Program-made: the position numbers and the translations under genes
The notes under the pieces: model-generated
What the model saw: only the letters and a program-made list of their open reading frames with translations
Told to the model about the DNA's origin: nothing
Databases searched by the model: none
Shown: in pieces, positions 46,870 to 60,240 of the stretch
Numbering within the stretch: the stretch's first letter is position 1
Layout: each line of letters begins with the position of its first letter
DNA from: Taxillus chinensis
Lineage: Eukaryota > Streptophyta > Magnoliopsida > Santalales > Loranthaceae
Direction: 5' to 3'
DNA: 64,000 nt
Assembly (NCBI GenBank): GCA_023512835.1
Contig: CM042084.1
Location: 12,487,842 to 12,551,841 of the forward strand

Positions 46870-47340
46870 AAATGAATTTACCATGACAATTGTCGTGTCA
46901 GTAAAAATACTTAAAACTTAACGTGCAGCGTATCAAATCTGATATAGAGAAAAAGAAAGCAAGGGAGGGAGGGAGGAGCCTTGAACCGTGGATCTGGACG
47001 GGAGGAGATAGAAATATGACATAAAATCAGGTTTTAGAGGCGATAGAGGGCTTTTTTTGGAAATCCGAGAGCGAAAAATCTTTTATAGAACCTTGCTCGT
47101 GTAGTTCTCGTCAATACCTATAAATAAAAAAAGGGCCTAAATCAAATCATTATACACAAAGTTATGGTCGTTTGAAGTTTTTATCGGAAATTACAATCGA
47201 TGGAACCCAGAAACCTATAGATCTGCACGTAAGAGAGATGATCGATGCTTACTCGAGTCCCGGCTCGACGCCTGCTCAGAGCTTGCTTGATGCCTGCTCA
47301 AGCTTGAGGCTCGAGAAGATATGCTTGAGCCCATGGTGGG
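46870..47340 (-). repeat. dispersed repeat, minus-strand copy (partner at 11080-11570)
   Basis: The reverse complement parallels 11080-11570 throughout (see that entry), so this is a second copy of the same repeat. Here no ANTH-like fragment follows; the repeat abuts a copia remnant instead. Confidence 0.7.
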
Positions 47341-47444
47341 ACAAGCCATAATCAATAGGCATGATATGGTGGATGTAGGTGTGCAATTTCTTTTATTTCT
47401 ATAAAAAGAAATGGGGCCATGCAAAATGATGGATTGTGAACATG

Positions 47445-47608
<164 letters not shown>

Positions 47609-47619
47609 AGATCTACATC

Positions 47620-48620
47620 GAAGGAAGTATGAATATTTTGCAAAAAACCTACAAAGGTGATGATCGTGTCAAGAGAGTGTAGCTTCAAACACTACAGGAT
47701 GATTTTGAGTCTTTATGCATGAAAGACTGAATTGATTCCAACATATTTTGATCATGTTCAAAATGTTGTGAATCAGTTGCGCACGAATGGTGAAGAAATT
47801 TTAGAAACAAGAGTGGTGGAAAAAATATTGTAATCTTTAACAACAAAGTTCGACTATGTTGTTATGGCAATTGAAGAATCATAAGATATATCAACCATGT
47901 CAATAGAAAGATTGATGGGTTTGTTATGCTCACATGAACAAAGAATGAGTTAGAAGGTAGCTAACTCAAATTCTGAGCAAGCTTTGCAAAGCTGGCCGTT
48001 TCAACAAAACCGTGGAGGCTCCCAAGGCAGCCGAGGTCGTAGTGGCTATGGAAGAGGTCAAGGATGAGGAAGAAATGAAAATTTCAATACACCAAATTGA
48101 GAAAGATCAAATGATCGAAGTTCACAAAAAAGAAGAGAAGGTGGAGCACGAAATAAAGCTAATATCCAATGCTTTAGGTGCAAAAAATTTGGCCATTATA
48201 GGAACAAGTGTTACACAAAGATGTCTGAGGAGCCAGTAGAACGTGCAAATACAACGGATACTAAAGTTATTTTTTATTTGCTTTCAAAGCAAATGATTTA
48301 AGTAGAGAGCTAATAAATACATGGTATCTTGATATCGGGTGCAGCAATCACATCTGTGAAAAAAAGAGTTTTTCATACAGTTGAATGAATTTGTACGGGG
48401 AGAAGTCCGCTTTAGAAGCTTTTGCAAAATTTAAAGAATTCAAGATTTTTGTTGAAAAACAAAGTGGTTATTATTTAAAGATCAAATAGAGATGGTGAAT
48501 TTATCTTAAATGAATTCTTCATTTTTTTTAAATGTCAAGGAATTCGTCATCAATTGACTACCAGTTATACACCTCAGCATTTATCTTAATTGGCAATCTT
48601 GAATTCATGTAATCCTAATG
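47620..48620 (+). pseudogene. Ty1-copia gag-pol remnant
   Basis: Frame pieces give a copia gag (UBN2-type): DHVQNVVNQLRTNGEEILET, LTTKFDYVVMAIEES, SIERLMGLLCSHEQRM. A CCHC knuckle follows, CFRCKKFGHYRNKC (about 48175-48216), then a protease start TWYLDIGCSNHIC with Ile-Gly where D-S-G is usual. The next recognisable text (KEFKIFVEKQSGYYLK, then FILNEFF and RHQLTT-like pieces) belongs to the integrase core. Protease therefore seems joined to integrase by an internal deletion. There are many stops. LTRs were not found. Confidence 0.8.
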
Positions 48621-49721
48621 TTACTGTAGAAATACAATTCCAATAATTTACAAAACATATGAGAACAAATTTAATGTTTTATATAAAATCTCTTTTAAAA
48701 CTTATGTGTCATTATAGTGTTTATTCGGTTACTTCTAATCCCAGGTACTTTGAATGTTATATCAATTGTTGATTAGCTAGGAAAAGTCTAGCATGTCATT
48801 TTGGTAACCATATGTTTAACTAGAGATGCATATGGGTCAGATTTACCTTTCAATTAAATACCATCAAAACTGTAGCTCAAATCTATCAAATTTTCCACTC
48901 ATTTTTAATAAATAAATTTTAAATTGTTAATTTATAAATAACGCTTTATTTTACCAAATTATTATTTCTTGAGATAAAATAAAGTATTCAAATATATTTC
49001 ATCATTTCAATTAAATATTATTGTTATCATTATCATAATATAATAAATTATATTATTTTATAAATAAATAATATATATTTTATAATTATAACTTGTAAAA
49101 TTATGAGTAAAATATTTTATTAAAATTATTATTAACAAAATACAAACATTAAAAATATTTCACGATAGCATCACGAAATCGTGCCCGATTGAATGAGCAT
49201 AATTTTTTTTCACGTAACATTACACCACAAGCACTTCAAGTGAAGTAAACTTTTTTATTTAAATACCCCTAAAACCAAATCTAGTACCGAGCTTATTAAA
49301 TCTCTTAATTACAGTTTTAGTTTGTCTGAATTCAAGTTTTAGTTTTACCCAAATCAATCAAATTAGTTAAGTAAAACCCATATGAGCACAAATTGCATTC
49401 TCAGAATGGGCTTTATACAGCTAATCTCACGTACTTATTGTTATTTATATCTGAAATGCTGCTTTCCCCCCATGTGTTCCATCAAAAGTTAAATAAATCT
49501 CAACTATTATACCTTTTAAAAAATACATTAAAAACATGAAGGCTGTCTGACACGGCGTCCAAGAAAACAGGAAAAAATACAATTGTAATACTAATCCAAC
49601 TATATTATATCAGTGCTTCGGTAATGGCCTTTTGAAGAGAAGCTGACTGAATATGTCAGATCTCTAACAATTCTTCACCAAAACTAACATACAGGTTTAT
49701 CACGACCGTGGAGATTATGCT
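48621..49721. other. AT-rich intergenic DNA
   Basis: No gene recognised. A motif near 49165 (CATCACGAAATCGTG) recurs in similar form near 58870 (CATCGTGAAATCGTG), suggesting pieces of one old repeat. The region after 49500 may include the 3' UTR of the minus-strand gene. Confidence 0.4.
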
Positions 49722-52700
49722 TTACCCGGAAAATGGCTCCGACCACCTTCGCTTTACCTCAGTTTTGGACCGCACTTCCTTAAGCTTCCCATCCACCCCG
49801 TAGTCCCTCTCCATCACGAGGTTGATTCCTTCATCCGAGTACCACCCAACTCCAATGCAGAGAACACCCTCTGCCTTCACGTCTACATATCCAGTGACTC
49901 CACCAGGCAGCCAGAGGACAGTAGCATCCTGCATGTCCAGCACCTCCTCCTCTTTAAAGTAGACCTGGCTCTCTGGCAAGCTTCGATTTTTTAGGGTTTC
50001 AGTGCAAAGATACACATAGGGCATGCCCTCCCTTTCCTCTGTGACAGCTGTTTCTGTCTCGCCATAGATTGGAGTTGCACTCACCTCAAACACCTTCCAG
50101 GACCCAGTTAGCCCTGAGGGTTGAATTCGTTTCCTCTGAGAAAAAGGCTTCAAATCGAGCTCTAAATCACTACATGAAAGAATAATATTACTGAAAATAA
50201 GTTCGAAAAATAGTTAGAAAAGTATCAATCGCTACAGTATTGTATTTTCCCCAACAAAAGCACAACGGTCACAGAAGATAGAAGATAGAAGATGAATCAA
50301 ACAATAATTTATCCCTCCATAATTTTATCAATACATACAATAGAACTGTATAGGCTTCTTTTTATTCTTCAGAAGCTGGAAAATGATCAGAATTAATTTT
50401 TGAATATGCATAGGCTTTGATGATTATTGTTTCTGAGAATAATTTTAGTGGTAAAGGGTAATCTGGGGCATGAATCTCCCATTAGCGGCAGAATCTGAAA
50501 AAAAAAAAAAAAAAAAACCGAACCATACATGCCAATATGATGCAACTTTCCACACAAATTAATTTTAGTGATACCATATGAAATTTAAGGTTCAACTAAA
50601 TGATAAGAGTATAATTTTTTAAAATGCTATCAAGGTTCTAAAAGAAAAAAGCAACAATGGTCCAACTGTCCAAGGACAATCTAGCGCCTAGATGGTAAAA
50701 CAATTTCATATATTTAAAATTACTTTTACTAAATATAAGCACAAAGATATGATAATTTAAAAAAAATGTCCATTCTTAATGTGAGTAAATTTTTGTTTAT
50801 TTATTTATTAATTTATTTTTTACAAAAGTATTATTTGTTAAAAATTATACCCTCTGTTGGTTATTAAAGTTGGTTTAAATTGGGAAAAAAAACAAAAAAT
50901 ATAATGAAAGGAATAATATATTATATCCATAGTCTAACATATTAAGTATAAACTAAAAATGGGCTTTTAAAAAAGCCAATTTCAAGTCAATAAAAAAAAC
51001 ATAAAATGGAAAACATCTTGGACTTAGAAATACTAAACCTTAAACCGACACAAACTAAAATATTACAAACAAAAATAATTTAAAGCCAAATAAACAATTT
51101 TGAATATACAAAGGGCTCTTGCAAGCATATACAGAAGAAGCCTGCCCTCCACAACAAAAAAAAGACACTGGTAGAAAGGAGAGGAGGTGACGCTGCTTGC
51201 TGCACTGCTACAGGGGAGCTGATGCTTGGGAGGTGATGCTGCTGCTGCCTGTTAAGAGACAGAAGACTGACACATACTGGCCTGCCAGAACAAGAGAAGG
51301 CCAATGCTGCCGGCAGTGATGCCTGCTCTTGCAATTCAGTAAATTAGGGATTACGGGTTAGTTTTTTTGTGTTTTCCCTTTCCCTTCTTTTCCTTCCAGC
51401 GTCTCTCCACCAACTCCTTATCGGTTTTTTCATTTAAAAACGTCTAAATGGTCGAAGTGACCATTTAGACGGTCAAACACCTACAAGACAGCCAAAAACA
51501 GTCGTCCAAAGGGTTCTGGAAGCAAAACAAATGGGTAAAGGCCGTTTTTTGGACAAAATGAGACAGTCTTAGGCCGTTTTTTGTCTAGATGGTCGTCCAT
51601 GCCATCATTTAAAACAGTGAATGCAACAATTGTAAAAAGCACCTAGGCACAAGGTAAGGCCAGGCACATGGATCACACCTCAACTGGGAAAGCCCGGCAA
51701 CGTGGATCAAGGCCAGGCGATTTTTTTATGACATACCAATACCACAAGGGGGAAGAAAACCAAATTCCCATAACGATCCCTAATTCCTTCATCCCCATTT
51801 CATCTCCTCCATCTCAATTCTCAACTATCAGCACTTTCACCTTCCTTCTCCTCATCGATCTCCTCCTTGATCTCGGCTATAGTGTCAATGTCGACCCCAG
51901 CATTGTTGTCTCTTCAATGTCATCCTCAGATCCAGCAAGTGGGTGTTTTGCAGATTCAGCTTCATAGTCATCCTCATCGATCTCAGCTGAATCATCCTCG
52001 GCTCAGGCATTGTTGTCGAGTCTGTTGTTGACTGTTCATGACACACGCAGGTAATGAACACACAGCTTTGTTCCTTAGTCGTTGCAGCAGCCCATAACGC
52101 AGCTGTGGTTTTTTTAGCCTATGCTTCTATTTTAATTTCCTCTTTTTTTTTATTCAGTCCTATTCCAATAATCATCTGAAGACTGAATGCTAGAAGACAA
52201 ATCCATGGACAGAAATCAACATGGCAGCCGCTTCTTCCAGATCAAGTTGCTGCAGGAAATTGCAGAAGCCACTGCCAGACAACAAATGCAAAACTACCGG
52301 AGGAGGGTAATAGGGAGCAGAAGCAGCAGGTGCAAAGAGAAGGGCTCGTGACACTATCACAGGGCTGGAGAGAAGAGGGTTGCAGGTTCACAGAAGTCAC
52401 AGCAGATGCAAACCCTTGTCACAAATGTCGCAGGGGATGTTTGATCGCATGCCACAGGGGGCACAGCGATGGGGGAAGAAGTAACGTAGGTTTTTTTTAA
52501 ATAAACAAATAAAATTTCATGCCAGACGGCATTGTTTTGCCCAGGAAAAAGAAAAAGAACATCTTCTCGCTGGCCGTCGCCTGAAGCACACTTGGCTTAC
52601 CAGGCAACCGTGGCGTGTGCCTTGGACCAAAATGGCGTCCAAAGCACACACTTTTCTCATCTCTTAATAGGCGCTTCAATGCCTTGCCATTTCTGGAGTG

Positions 52701-55700
52701 CCTTGTGCTTAACAACTATGGTCCCTACAGCAGAGGATGGAGGGATTGAGAAAATAAGAAACTAAGGTAGATTGGAAATCCCAAGAAGATGCATATTTGA
52801 ACATTTCCGAGAACTAAGAAAATAGAATAGCAAGGTTACAACAAAAAAGAAAATACATCCGTGGTTACTATCCCACTAATAGAAAAAATAATATATAACC
52901 ATTATGTCCAAATTACCTACTAAGACATATATTACGAGTGGAGGATGGAGTAATTGAGAAAATAAGAAACTAAGGTAGATTGGAAATCTCAGGAAGATGC
53001 ATATTTGAACATTTTCGAGAACTAAGAAAATAAAATAGTAAGGTTACAACAAAAAGAAAATACATTCTAATATGTACAAATTACCCACTAATACATATAT
53101 TACGAGTGGAAGAGGAATTCTCAAAAACTAAAATTGTCTTGACGATAATTATATCATAGTACATGCATCATCCAACAAATAGAAATTAAATCTTTAATGA
53201 CAGCATAACAAATTTCCAGCAATTTTTCCATTTTAGTCTAACAAGAAACTGATGTCCCTTGTAATTAGCACAGTTCGTAAATGGTAACAAAAGAAGCCAT
53301 ATTTTTTAAAAGATGACAAAAAAAATATATTAAACATTGCAATTAATAGTATCAAATGAAAATGAAGTATACGCAATACCTTTCATCACTGGCTGTTGCA
53401 ACATTTACCCACTGTTCCTCATATACAGCAACCCTCAAAATTTGAATGTCTGCACCTCCATTGTTGAACTCTATAGTATGAACCATACGCAGTCTTTTGT
53501 GGCAACCTTTTATCAAACACTAAACAAAGAAATAGAACCCTTCGTAACCCAGTAAAATTAGCATTCAATCCTCTGTATGAGATTAGACAAAACTTAAAAA
53601 GCATGTAGAGTTAATACAAAAAATCCATGATGAAGAATATAGCATGCAGAAAATCTTCCGTTGGGAATTAAACAATATAACACTGTAAAACATACTTGTT
53701 CAAACTTGAAGGTTGGAGAAAGGTAGTACTTAGACTCATCAGCTTCACCCACTGGTATATTGACAGGACCCCTAGAATAGGATCCATCCTGCAACTCAAT
53801 GAAATTTGTTATTAACAAAATGCAGTAAGCAAATCAAGAAAATTAAAATAAGAGCACAGGCCACCGGAAAAAGTAATAAAGAAAATTATAATCTCTTATT
53901 GTAGTGGATGAGTCATTGTCGTGCAGTTTAATGGCTAATATATATACTGTGATTTTTTGAGGGGAAATTACTTTAAAATGCTCCCATAGGAACTACCACA
54001 TCATTCAAATGGAAGTAAATTATACGAAAACTAAAAAAAAAAAACCCCTACAATATATGCTTTGTTTCTGTCCCTTTGATAATTTAAAGTGTGTAAAAAG
54101 CTTAGTTACGCTGATTTTTTATTGTATATAGGGAGAGGAATATTTGTCAGGATAAAAAGAAAAGCCCAAAAAATGAAAGGAATATTCAGAAAATGAATTA
54201 TATATGGATTAATCCAAAATTGCATCTCCTTACTTTTCAGAAAAATATTTGTTTTTCTTATAGACCAAAAATAAGCATCTCCTTACTTCTGCTAATCCTT
54301 ATTAGCTAAGAATAAATGTTATTTTCTATTTTTGAAAATATTAAATTGTTATTCCTTAGAAGCAATTAAAACAAATGTTGACGCCTAAAGCATTCATTAA
54401 ATCATGAAAAAGAAATTGTTTTTCCCATTTATTGTACTCTAAGTAGCAGGAATTAAGTATGAACATGCAAAATTGATACCAGAAAGATAATGTGCTCATG
54501 TTCTTGCCCTAGATTTTCTAATAAAAATAAATATATAAACATTGTAAAATAATTATAATAATAAAGAAAAACAGCTAGCAATTATCATTTAAGCTCAGGT
54601 TCGTAAGTTCGCTTAAAATAATTTAAACTTCAAACCCAAGCCCATTTCGCAAAAACTAGCAAACAAAATTACAATATTAAACCTAAAATTAAGACATTAA
54701 TATAATATAAGAAAATAATATGATAACATTGTTCCAAACTGTAATGCATAATTAAATTGATCTATATAACAGCATAAACTCGCCAAGCTCAGTCCTGTTA
54801 AGCTTGCGAGCTTAAATCTGGGTTTGGCTCAAGCCCTCCTAAAGTGAATATCAAACAGAGCTTTCTGCAAGTCATAGCTCAACTTATTAACATCCCTAGC
54901 CACAAGAAACCCAAATGGAACCTTAATGCTCATCTGCCCCACATTGTATCATGTGTGTGTGTTACATTTTGTGATTTGACTTGTGTGTGTCCAAAAAAGA
55001 GGGAAAGGGAAACAGAAAAGATAACTTTGCAAAATGGGAACAACAAAGAGTTTATAGTACGAGCCTAAACAAAATACCCCAAACATGCCATGAAGATTGA
55101 AAACAACTGAATTTTCAGCAGTAGGGTAGCAAGCAAAGGTTCTCATTATCTCAGGTGTAAGATGGGAAAAATCATTGTAATAAGACTCTTCTTACATCCT
55201 TGGACCATCTTCTTATTTAGATAAACAAAAGACATCCCACATATGGATCCTCATGGCCCATTAGGGTCTAGACTAGAGAGAGAATAATGCACCCAGCCAA
55301 AGATTTGAAAATAGAGTTTCTCTTATCTAAGAAACGGAGCTTATAATTTAAGCCTGAAACAATTAATAGTAGTTATAAAAAAAATTAAAAAAAAAACATA
55401 AATGAGAAACCCTACCTCAAAGAAAACAAGTCCAGGATCATTGCCCATTAAATCTTCTTCCATCACATCGCTTGCTGCAAAGTCAAATGACTCAAACTTA
55501 GGCAAAGAAAGGTTTTTCCGAGTTCCATCGTCTCTTTCTTTAGGTTCTTCTTTACTTCTATTGTTGTCTTGATTCTGTTGCGGCATTTCGCCATATGGGT
55601 TCAGAGTCACCCAATTTATCTTCCTACGGATATGAGATGCTTGGCCTCCCGGAGAGGGTGATACTGCATCAATACATGAAAGGGTATAACAATCATAAAG

Positions 55701-57610
55701 GTTTTCCCTTTTGCTCCCAATTTCAATTGGTTCCATTTCAGCAGTGATAGGTGAAAACGCTGCTCCCACTCCTTTCCATATCCCACTAACACTGCTAGAA
55801 AATGTAATCCATGAGGGTCGAATTACAGGTTCCTGTGAAACAAAAATTGAGAAATTACCACTTGGTTAAATACATATATTGCAAAGACGCCAGCATTAAA
55901 TCTCCGCACCACATTTGGCTACCTCTCAAAAACAATGGAACAGATATGAAAATACCACAGATTTCTTGAATGGCAACAATCAATCTCGAGCCATATAAAC
56001 TTTGAGCACAAAAAACCTCTCCAAATTACCCTTAAGAATTCCTTATCCAAAAAATTCAACACAATACTCATGAATCAACTAAAGCCCAACATATCTTCAT
56101 AAACTATGAGCTCTTAAAGGCCAGCAGAAATTATGTCATGAAAGTTATTTTGAAACAAAAGAGCACAAAATGTTATATATTCATCTAAAAATCCAAAATG
56201 TGAGTCTATCAGATACCGTCATATAAAATTTCTAACATTCTACTAAAGTTATTTCTTGACAGCCTCATTTGATTGAAGTTTCGTGAATAGTTAGAAGTTG
56301 TGAACGTGAATCTCAAATCAAAATTTATTTAGAAGTTCACAGCCACATAACACTCAAAACTCAAAAGTAGAATAATTCTCAATGTTGCCTTGATTGCAAT
56401 GTCACGATAGGTGAACATAACAAGGGTAACATGATACAGAATCTGAACTTAAAAAAAAAACCTTAAAATCTACTTTTATTTATTTATTGATTGGTAACTC
56501 AAAATCTATTTTGCAACAACAAAATACTTTATTTCCAAAAAGCTAATAAATTACAGTGGCCGGGTTTGTTTATATGTAATGCAGAATGTTGGGGAAGAGA
56601 AGAAGTGACTGAATTCCTGCTTAATGCTGAATGTCGTTCTTTCAATTTCGGAATATGTGCTGTTTCCAAATTTAATATTTTTGGAAATTTCAGGATATTT
56701 TGAAAAATTATAATAAATAAGTATGTGAATAATATAGAAAATAATTATATATAGTCAAAGTAATAATAAAAAATTAAATGTTTTCCTTTTTTATTTAGAA
56801 TGACTCTAAAATTTGTATCTACAAAATATCTTCTAAAAAAAAAATCCAATTTAGTAGAGCTTCAAGAAAAGAAGATAGAAGCATAGCAAAGCTTGGCAAT
56901 GCCAGGATTGTTATGAAACGCTAGACTACAAAAATTTTGCTTGTGTGTTTAAATGACACACAGCCCTACTCTAACCGAAGTACACAAATGTTGCAAGCAA
57001 TCACCTTTCAGTCCGATCAGACAAAACAAGCACCAACTTACAACCAACAACCCAAACCCAAATAGGTGATTTTTCACACACCCAATCAACCTACATGCCC
57101 TAGCGCAAAGTTTATGAGCAACCAAACATCAACAACACATTTCCATCATCATATAATACGATATAGTCCAAGTACCTGAGTTTGAAGAACAGTCTCGACC
57201 TCCATCAACATAGCCCCAGACATGGAAACCCTTCCGACGCCTTGGGCTGACCTGTTCTTCCCTACTTTCTTCACCCCCTTTCCCCTCCCCCTCCTCCGGT
57301 TGCTCTTCCGCTCCCTCTCCGCTTCCGCCAGCTCGTTGTCCACGCTCCATACGTTGTCCTTGCTCTTGGCGGCGACGAGGCCACCACGGCCATGTCCAGT
57401 GCTCTCTCTGTGCTTCAGGTGGGTGGGGTCAGGGGTTCTGGGATCGTAGCTAAAGGAAACGCAGAGGAAGGGTTTGCCGGGAGAGAGGAAAGCGAGGGAA
57501 GTCGACGAGGTGTTGAGATTTGGAGCGCGAAACCCTAGAAATTGGTGGTGACAGTGTGAGCTTGAGCTCGCCAGGGACTTGATGGTGGCGTCGATGCATT
57601 GCGTCTGCAT
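49722..57610 (-). CDS. conserved plant protein of unknown function, probably plastid-targeted
   Basis: Five minus-strand exons with GT-AG introns: 57176-57610, 55416-55832, 53696-53788, 53380-53519 and 49722-50169. Total 1533 nt, 510 aa, all phases consistent. The start is the ATG at 57608-57610; the frame is open further upstream but without another ATG. The N-terminus (MQTQCIDATIKSLASSSSHC, then SFSYD) is rich in Ser/Thr and poor in acids, like a chloroplast transit peptide. A basic linker (RKSNRRRGRGKGVKKVGKNR) follows. Two segments look like starts of beta-barrel lobes: PSWITFSSSVSGIWKGVGAA and LTGSWKVFEVSATPIYGETE. The C-terminal half has VYLCTETLKNRSLPESQVYF and VLCIGVGWYSDEGINLVMER. 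I suspect a DUF3598-like (cyanobacterial/plastid, lipocalin-like) family but cannot confirm it. Introns are repeat-rich. Confidence 0.8.
51441..51471. repeat. inverted repeat, 13-bp arms, 5-nt loop
   Basis: CGTCTAAATGGTC and GACCATTTAGACG are perfect complements separated by GAAGT. Related words (GTCTAGATGGTCGTCC) occur again near 51580, so it is probably a transposon terminus. Confidence 0.9.
52732..53115. repeat. two-copy tandem duplication, period about 207 bp
   Basis: The text starting GAGGATGGAGGGATTGAGAA at about 52734 recurs from about 52940 as GAGGATGGAGTAATTGAGAA and runs on through ATTACGAGTGGA at the end of each unit. The copies differ by scattered substitutions and small indels. 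Confidence 0.85.
53789..57175 (-). other. introns 1 and 2 of the minus-strand gene
   Basis: Intron 1 is 55833-57175 and intron 2 is 53789-55415, separated by exon 2 (55416-55832). Both are AT-rich with no further coding sequence that I can see. Confidence 0.5.
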
Positions 57611-57633
57611 TTCCGAGTGGGTTTCAGTGCACG

Positions 57634-58026
57634 CATTAGAGCATACGTCCACGCCACCTAATTCAAAAATATATTTTCTTTAAAATTAAAAAAATTAATT
57701 TTAAATAAGAAATATACAAATCATTTAAACTCTAAAATTATAAAAATAAAAATTAAAGATGAAATTTTCATATTTAAAGTATTATTATTTATCATCTAAA
57801 TATTTTATTATTATTTTTTGATATATATATACACTTTTAATTAATTTTAATAAATAAAAGAGATAAAAATAATAATAAATACAAAATAAAAAAATTATAA
57901 TTTAAAAAATTAATATAAAGATGGAGAATGAGATATATAGGATAAAAAAATGTATCAAATAATATGTTATTTATTTTCTAAAATAGATATGAAGATTATG
58001 AAGTTAGTGTGGATACTCTTAGAGCT
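57634..58026. mobile_element. MITE-like element, copy 1, touching the start of the minus-strand gene
   Basis: The left end TTAGAGCATACGTCCACGCC and the reverse complement of the right end (CTAAGAGTATCCACACTAA) form a diverged inverted repeat. The interior is AT-rich with CAAATAATATGTTATTTATT. A second copy lies at about 58180-58595 in the same orientation. The left end is about 24 bp from the ATG of the minus-strand gene. TSD not identified. Confidence 0.5.
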
Positions 58027-58179
58027 TTATTTTATTTTTACATTCCAATACTCTTTACTATTTTGATTTTATCTTAATTAAAATAATAATTATTTTATTT
58101 TATTTTAACTTTTTAAATCTTAAAGAGTGATGAGAAATAAAAAAAATATTATAATGTTAAATGAAAAATTACTTTATTA

Positions 58180-58595
58180 AAACATCTATATCAGCTCCTC
58201 TAAAATATATTTTTCCTTAAAATTTAAATAAAATTTTAATTTTTGGATAGAAACTACACTACATCAGGTCCTATAAGTTATAAAATTTAGAGATTAAAAA
58301 TAAAAATCGGAGAGAGAATTTCCATATTTGAATGATTACTATTTATTCTCCAAAATATTTTTTAATATTTTTTGGCATATGTGCACTTTTGTTGTAATAA
58401 ATAAATGACATGAAAAAAATAGTAAATAAAAAACAAAAAATATATAACTTAAAATAATATATATAGAAATGAAGAATGAGATGTAAAAGATAAATAAAAT
58501 ATATCAAATAGTGTATTATTCATTCCCTAAAATATATATGGAGATTATAGAACTGATATGGATACTCATACTCTTAACAAATAAAAAGTAGACTT
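58180..58595. mobile_element. MITE-like element, copy 2
   Basis: It aligns by eye with 57634-58026: CATCTATATCAGCTCC...AAAATATATTTT at the left, a shared ATTTATYHTCYAAAATATTTT core, and GGAGATTATAGAACTGATAT then GGATACTCATACTC at the right against GAAGATTATGAAGTTAGTGT in copy 1. Confidence 0.5.
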
Positions 58596-58599
58596 TTTA

Positions 58600-60240
58600 T
58601 TCTTCACATGTAAAGAGTAAAAAAAACTATATAATATTATTTGGCTCTCTATTTGTAAATAATAAAGAACATCTTAGAGTTGCTCTTAAAATTTAGCAAA
58701 ACGAGTATCTCAACCGTCCAAAAAGGCATTTTCACATCTGGAAGGAGGACCTTTAATTTCACATTGGTGACCTTGTAATTTTTTCCTATTAATTATTAAA
58801 ATTTAAAGTGATATATATCTGAATATATAAAAGAACAAAATATTTTTTGTTACTGACTGTGATATCATCGTGAAATCGTGACTGATTAGACGGTTATATT
58901 TTTTTTCCTCTCTCTATCCTTTGATGATCTAGTATATTGTCATGTCATCACAGTTACTCATTAATTACTCAATCCCGGTTATATATAACATTACTCATAA
59001 AAGAATTCTATTATGTCAATTTTTTTAATATGCATGATCATCGTTAAACGGTTATTTTAAATTTTTTAAAAATAATTTACTTAATTAAAATTAGTGTAAA
59101 TCTTAATAATTTTATAATTATGTCATTATTTTTGAATTATTATTTAATCTTTAAATTGAATTTTAACATGATTCGCTTATTAGTAGTTCTAAAAATAAGA
59201 TATTTAATATTTTTAATTAATAATTTATGTAAGATTAATTTTATAATTATTATATAATTTAATATTTGAGTATAACTTATTCAATTGCTTAAATCAAATT
59301 TAAATTTAGTTAGAATTAAGTTTAAGTTTTGAAATATTTAGTTCAACTTATATGTATTTATGTTTTTTTTATTTGTCTTCATTTTTATTGTTTGGTTCGA
59401 AATTTATGTCATTTTCTTAAGAATAGATATGTTTTAATGCATTTTGTAATAATATATGCAATGCAATGGATCCTAAGAAACCTTCATTTACTATATAAAT
59501 AACTTTTTTAAAAAAAATTACGGAGTGTTATTTGTTAGTGATTCGGGTAGGTAGAAATTCTTTACGTAATTCTCCCACGCCATTTTATTGGTCATCAATG
59601 ATGATATGTCACTTGGATAGGAAATTTTTTAATTTTTAATATTTGTGTACACCTCGTTAACTAATCAATACACAATTAATAAGAAACTTGTTTGAAAGCA
59701 GAAAAAGAGTCACATTCAAATTAAATGTATGAATATTCAAATTGAACATGTTATGTTGTCATAATAAACCCTAACATCTAAATATATAGTTATATACCCA
59801 TAATTAGGATTGGGTGTAATTATCAGAAAATAAATAATCACCAATTAATAATTAAGTAAAAAAGAAAAGGAATTTGAAAGAAAAATAAATGAAAAGTTGT
59901 AAACAACTTCAACATAAGCAATTCATGTATCACTCAATTGATATAAGTAGAATTATAAATGAATCAAATATTCATAGATAAGTTCATGTTCGGCTCAATA
60001 AAAGATTGTTTATATTTATTTGTTAAAAAATAGTGTCATTTGTGAACATACTAGCAAACGTTTGTGAATAAGTGCTCACGAACACTTCATGAATATTATT
60101 CGTATTCGTAAAAATTAACAAATCAATTTATATATATATATATAAGTTGATTTGTTAAATATAAATGTTTTAAATTAAATATAATTTAATAAGTATATGC
60201 TTTTATATTAATATTAAATAAAAAATATATGTTTTATTTA
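58600..60240. other. AT-rich intergenic DNA
   Basis: No gene recognised. A GTGAAATCGTG motif near 58870 recalls the one near 49165. A short TA tract is near 60130. Confidence 0.4.

Larger units (their letters stand above)
50170..53379 (-). other. intron 4 of the minus-strand gene, repeat-filled
   Basis: It contains an A19 run near 50499, a 13-bp-arm hairpin at 51441-51471 and an element-like block about 51625-52725. The ends of that block (AACAATTGTAAAAAGCACC and, reversed, ATAGTTGTTAAGCACAAGG) resemble the hAT-type element in the uS15 intron. A tandem duplication follows. The frames inside (for example 51668-51967) have no recognisable content. Confidence 0.5.

Noticed and set aside
51668..51967. 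99-residue frame in intron 4 of the minus-strand gene
   Set aside because: It lies inside a transposon-like block, shows no family resemblance and is antisense to a well-supported gene.
57611..57652. Start of the minus-strand gene at the end of the longest frame (57652)
   Set aside because: The codon there is GTG and the extra sequence belongs to the adjacent MITE-like element; the ATG at 57608-57610 is the first in frame.
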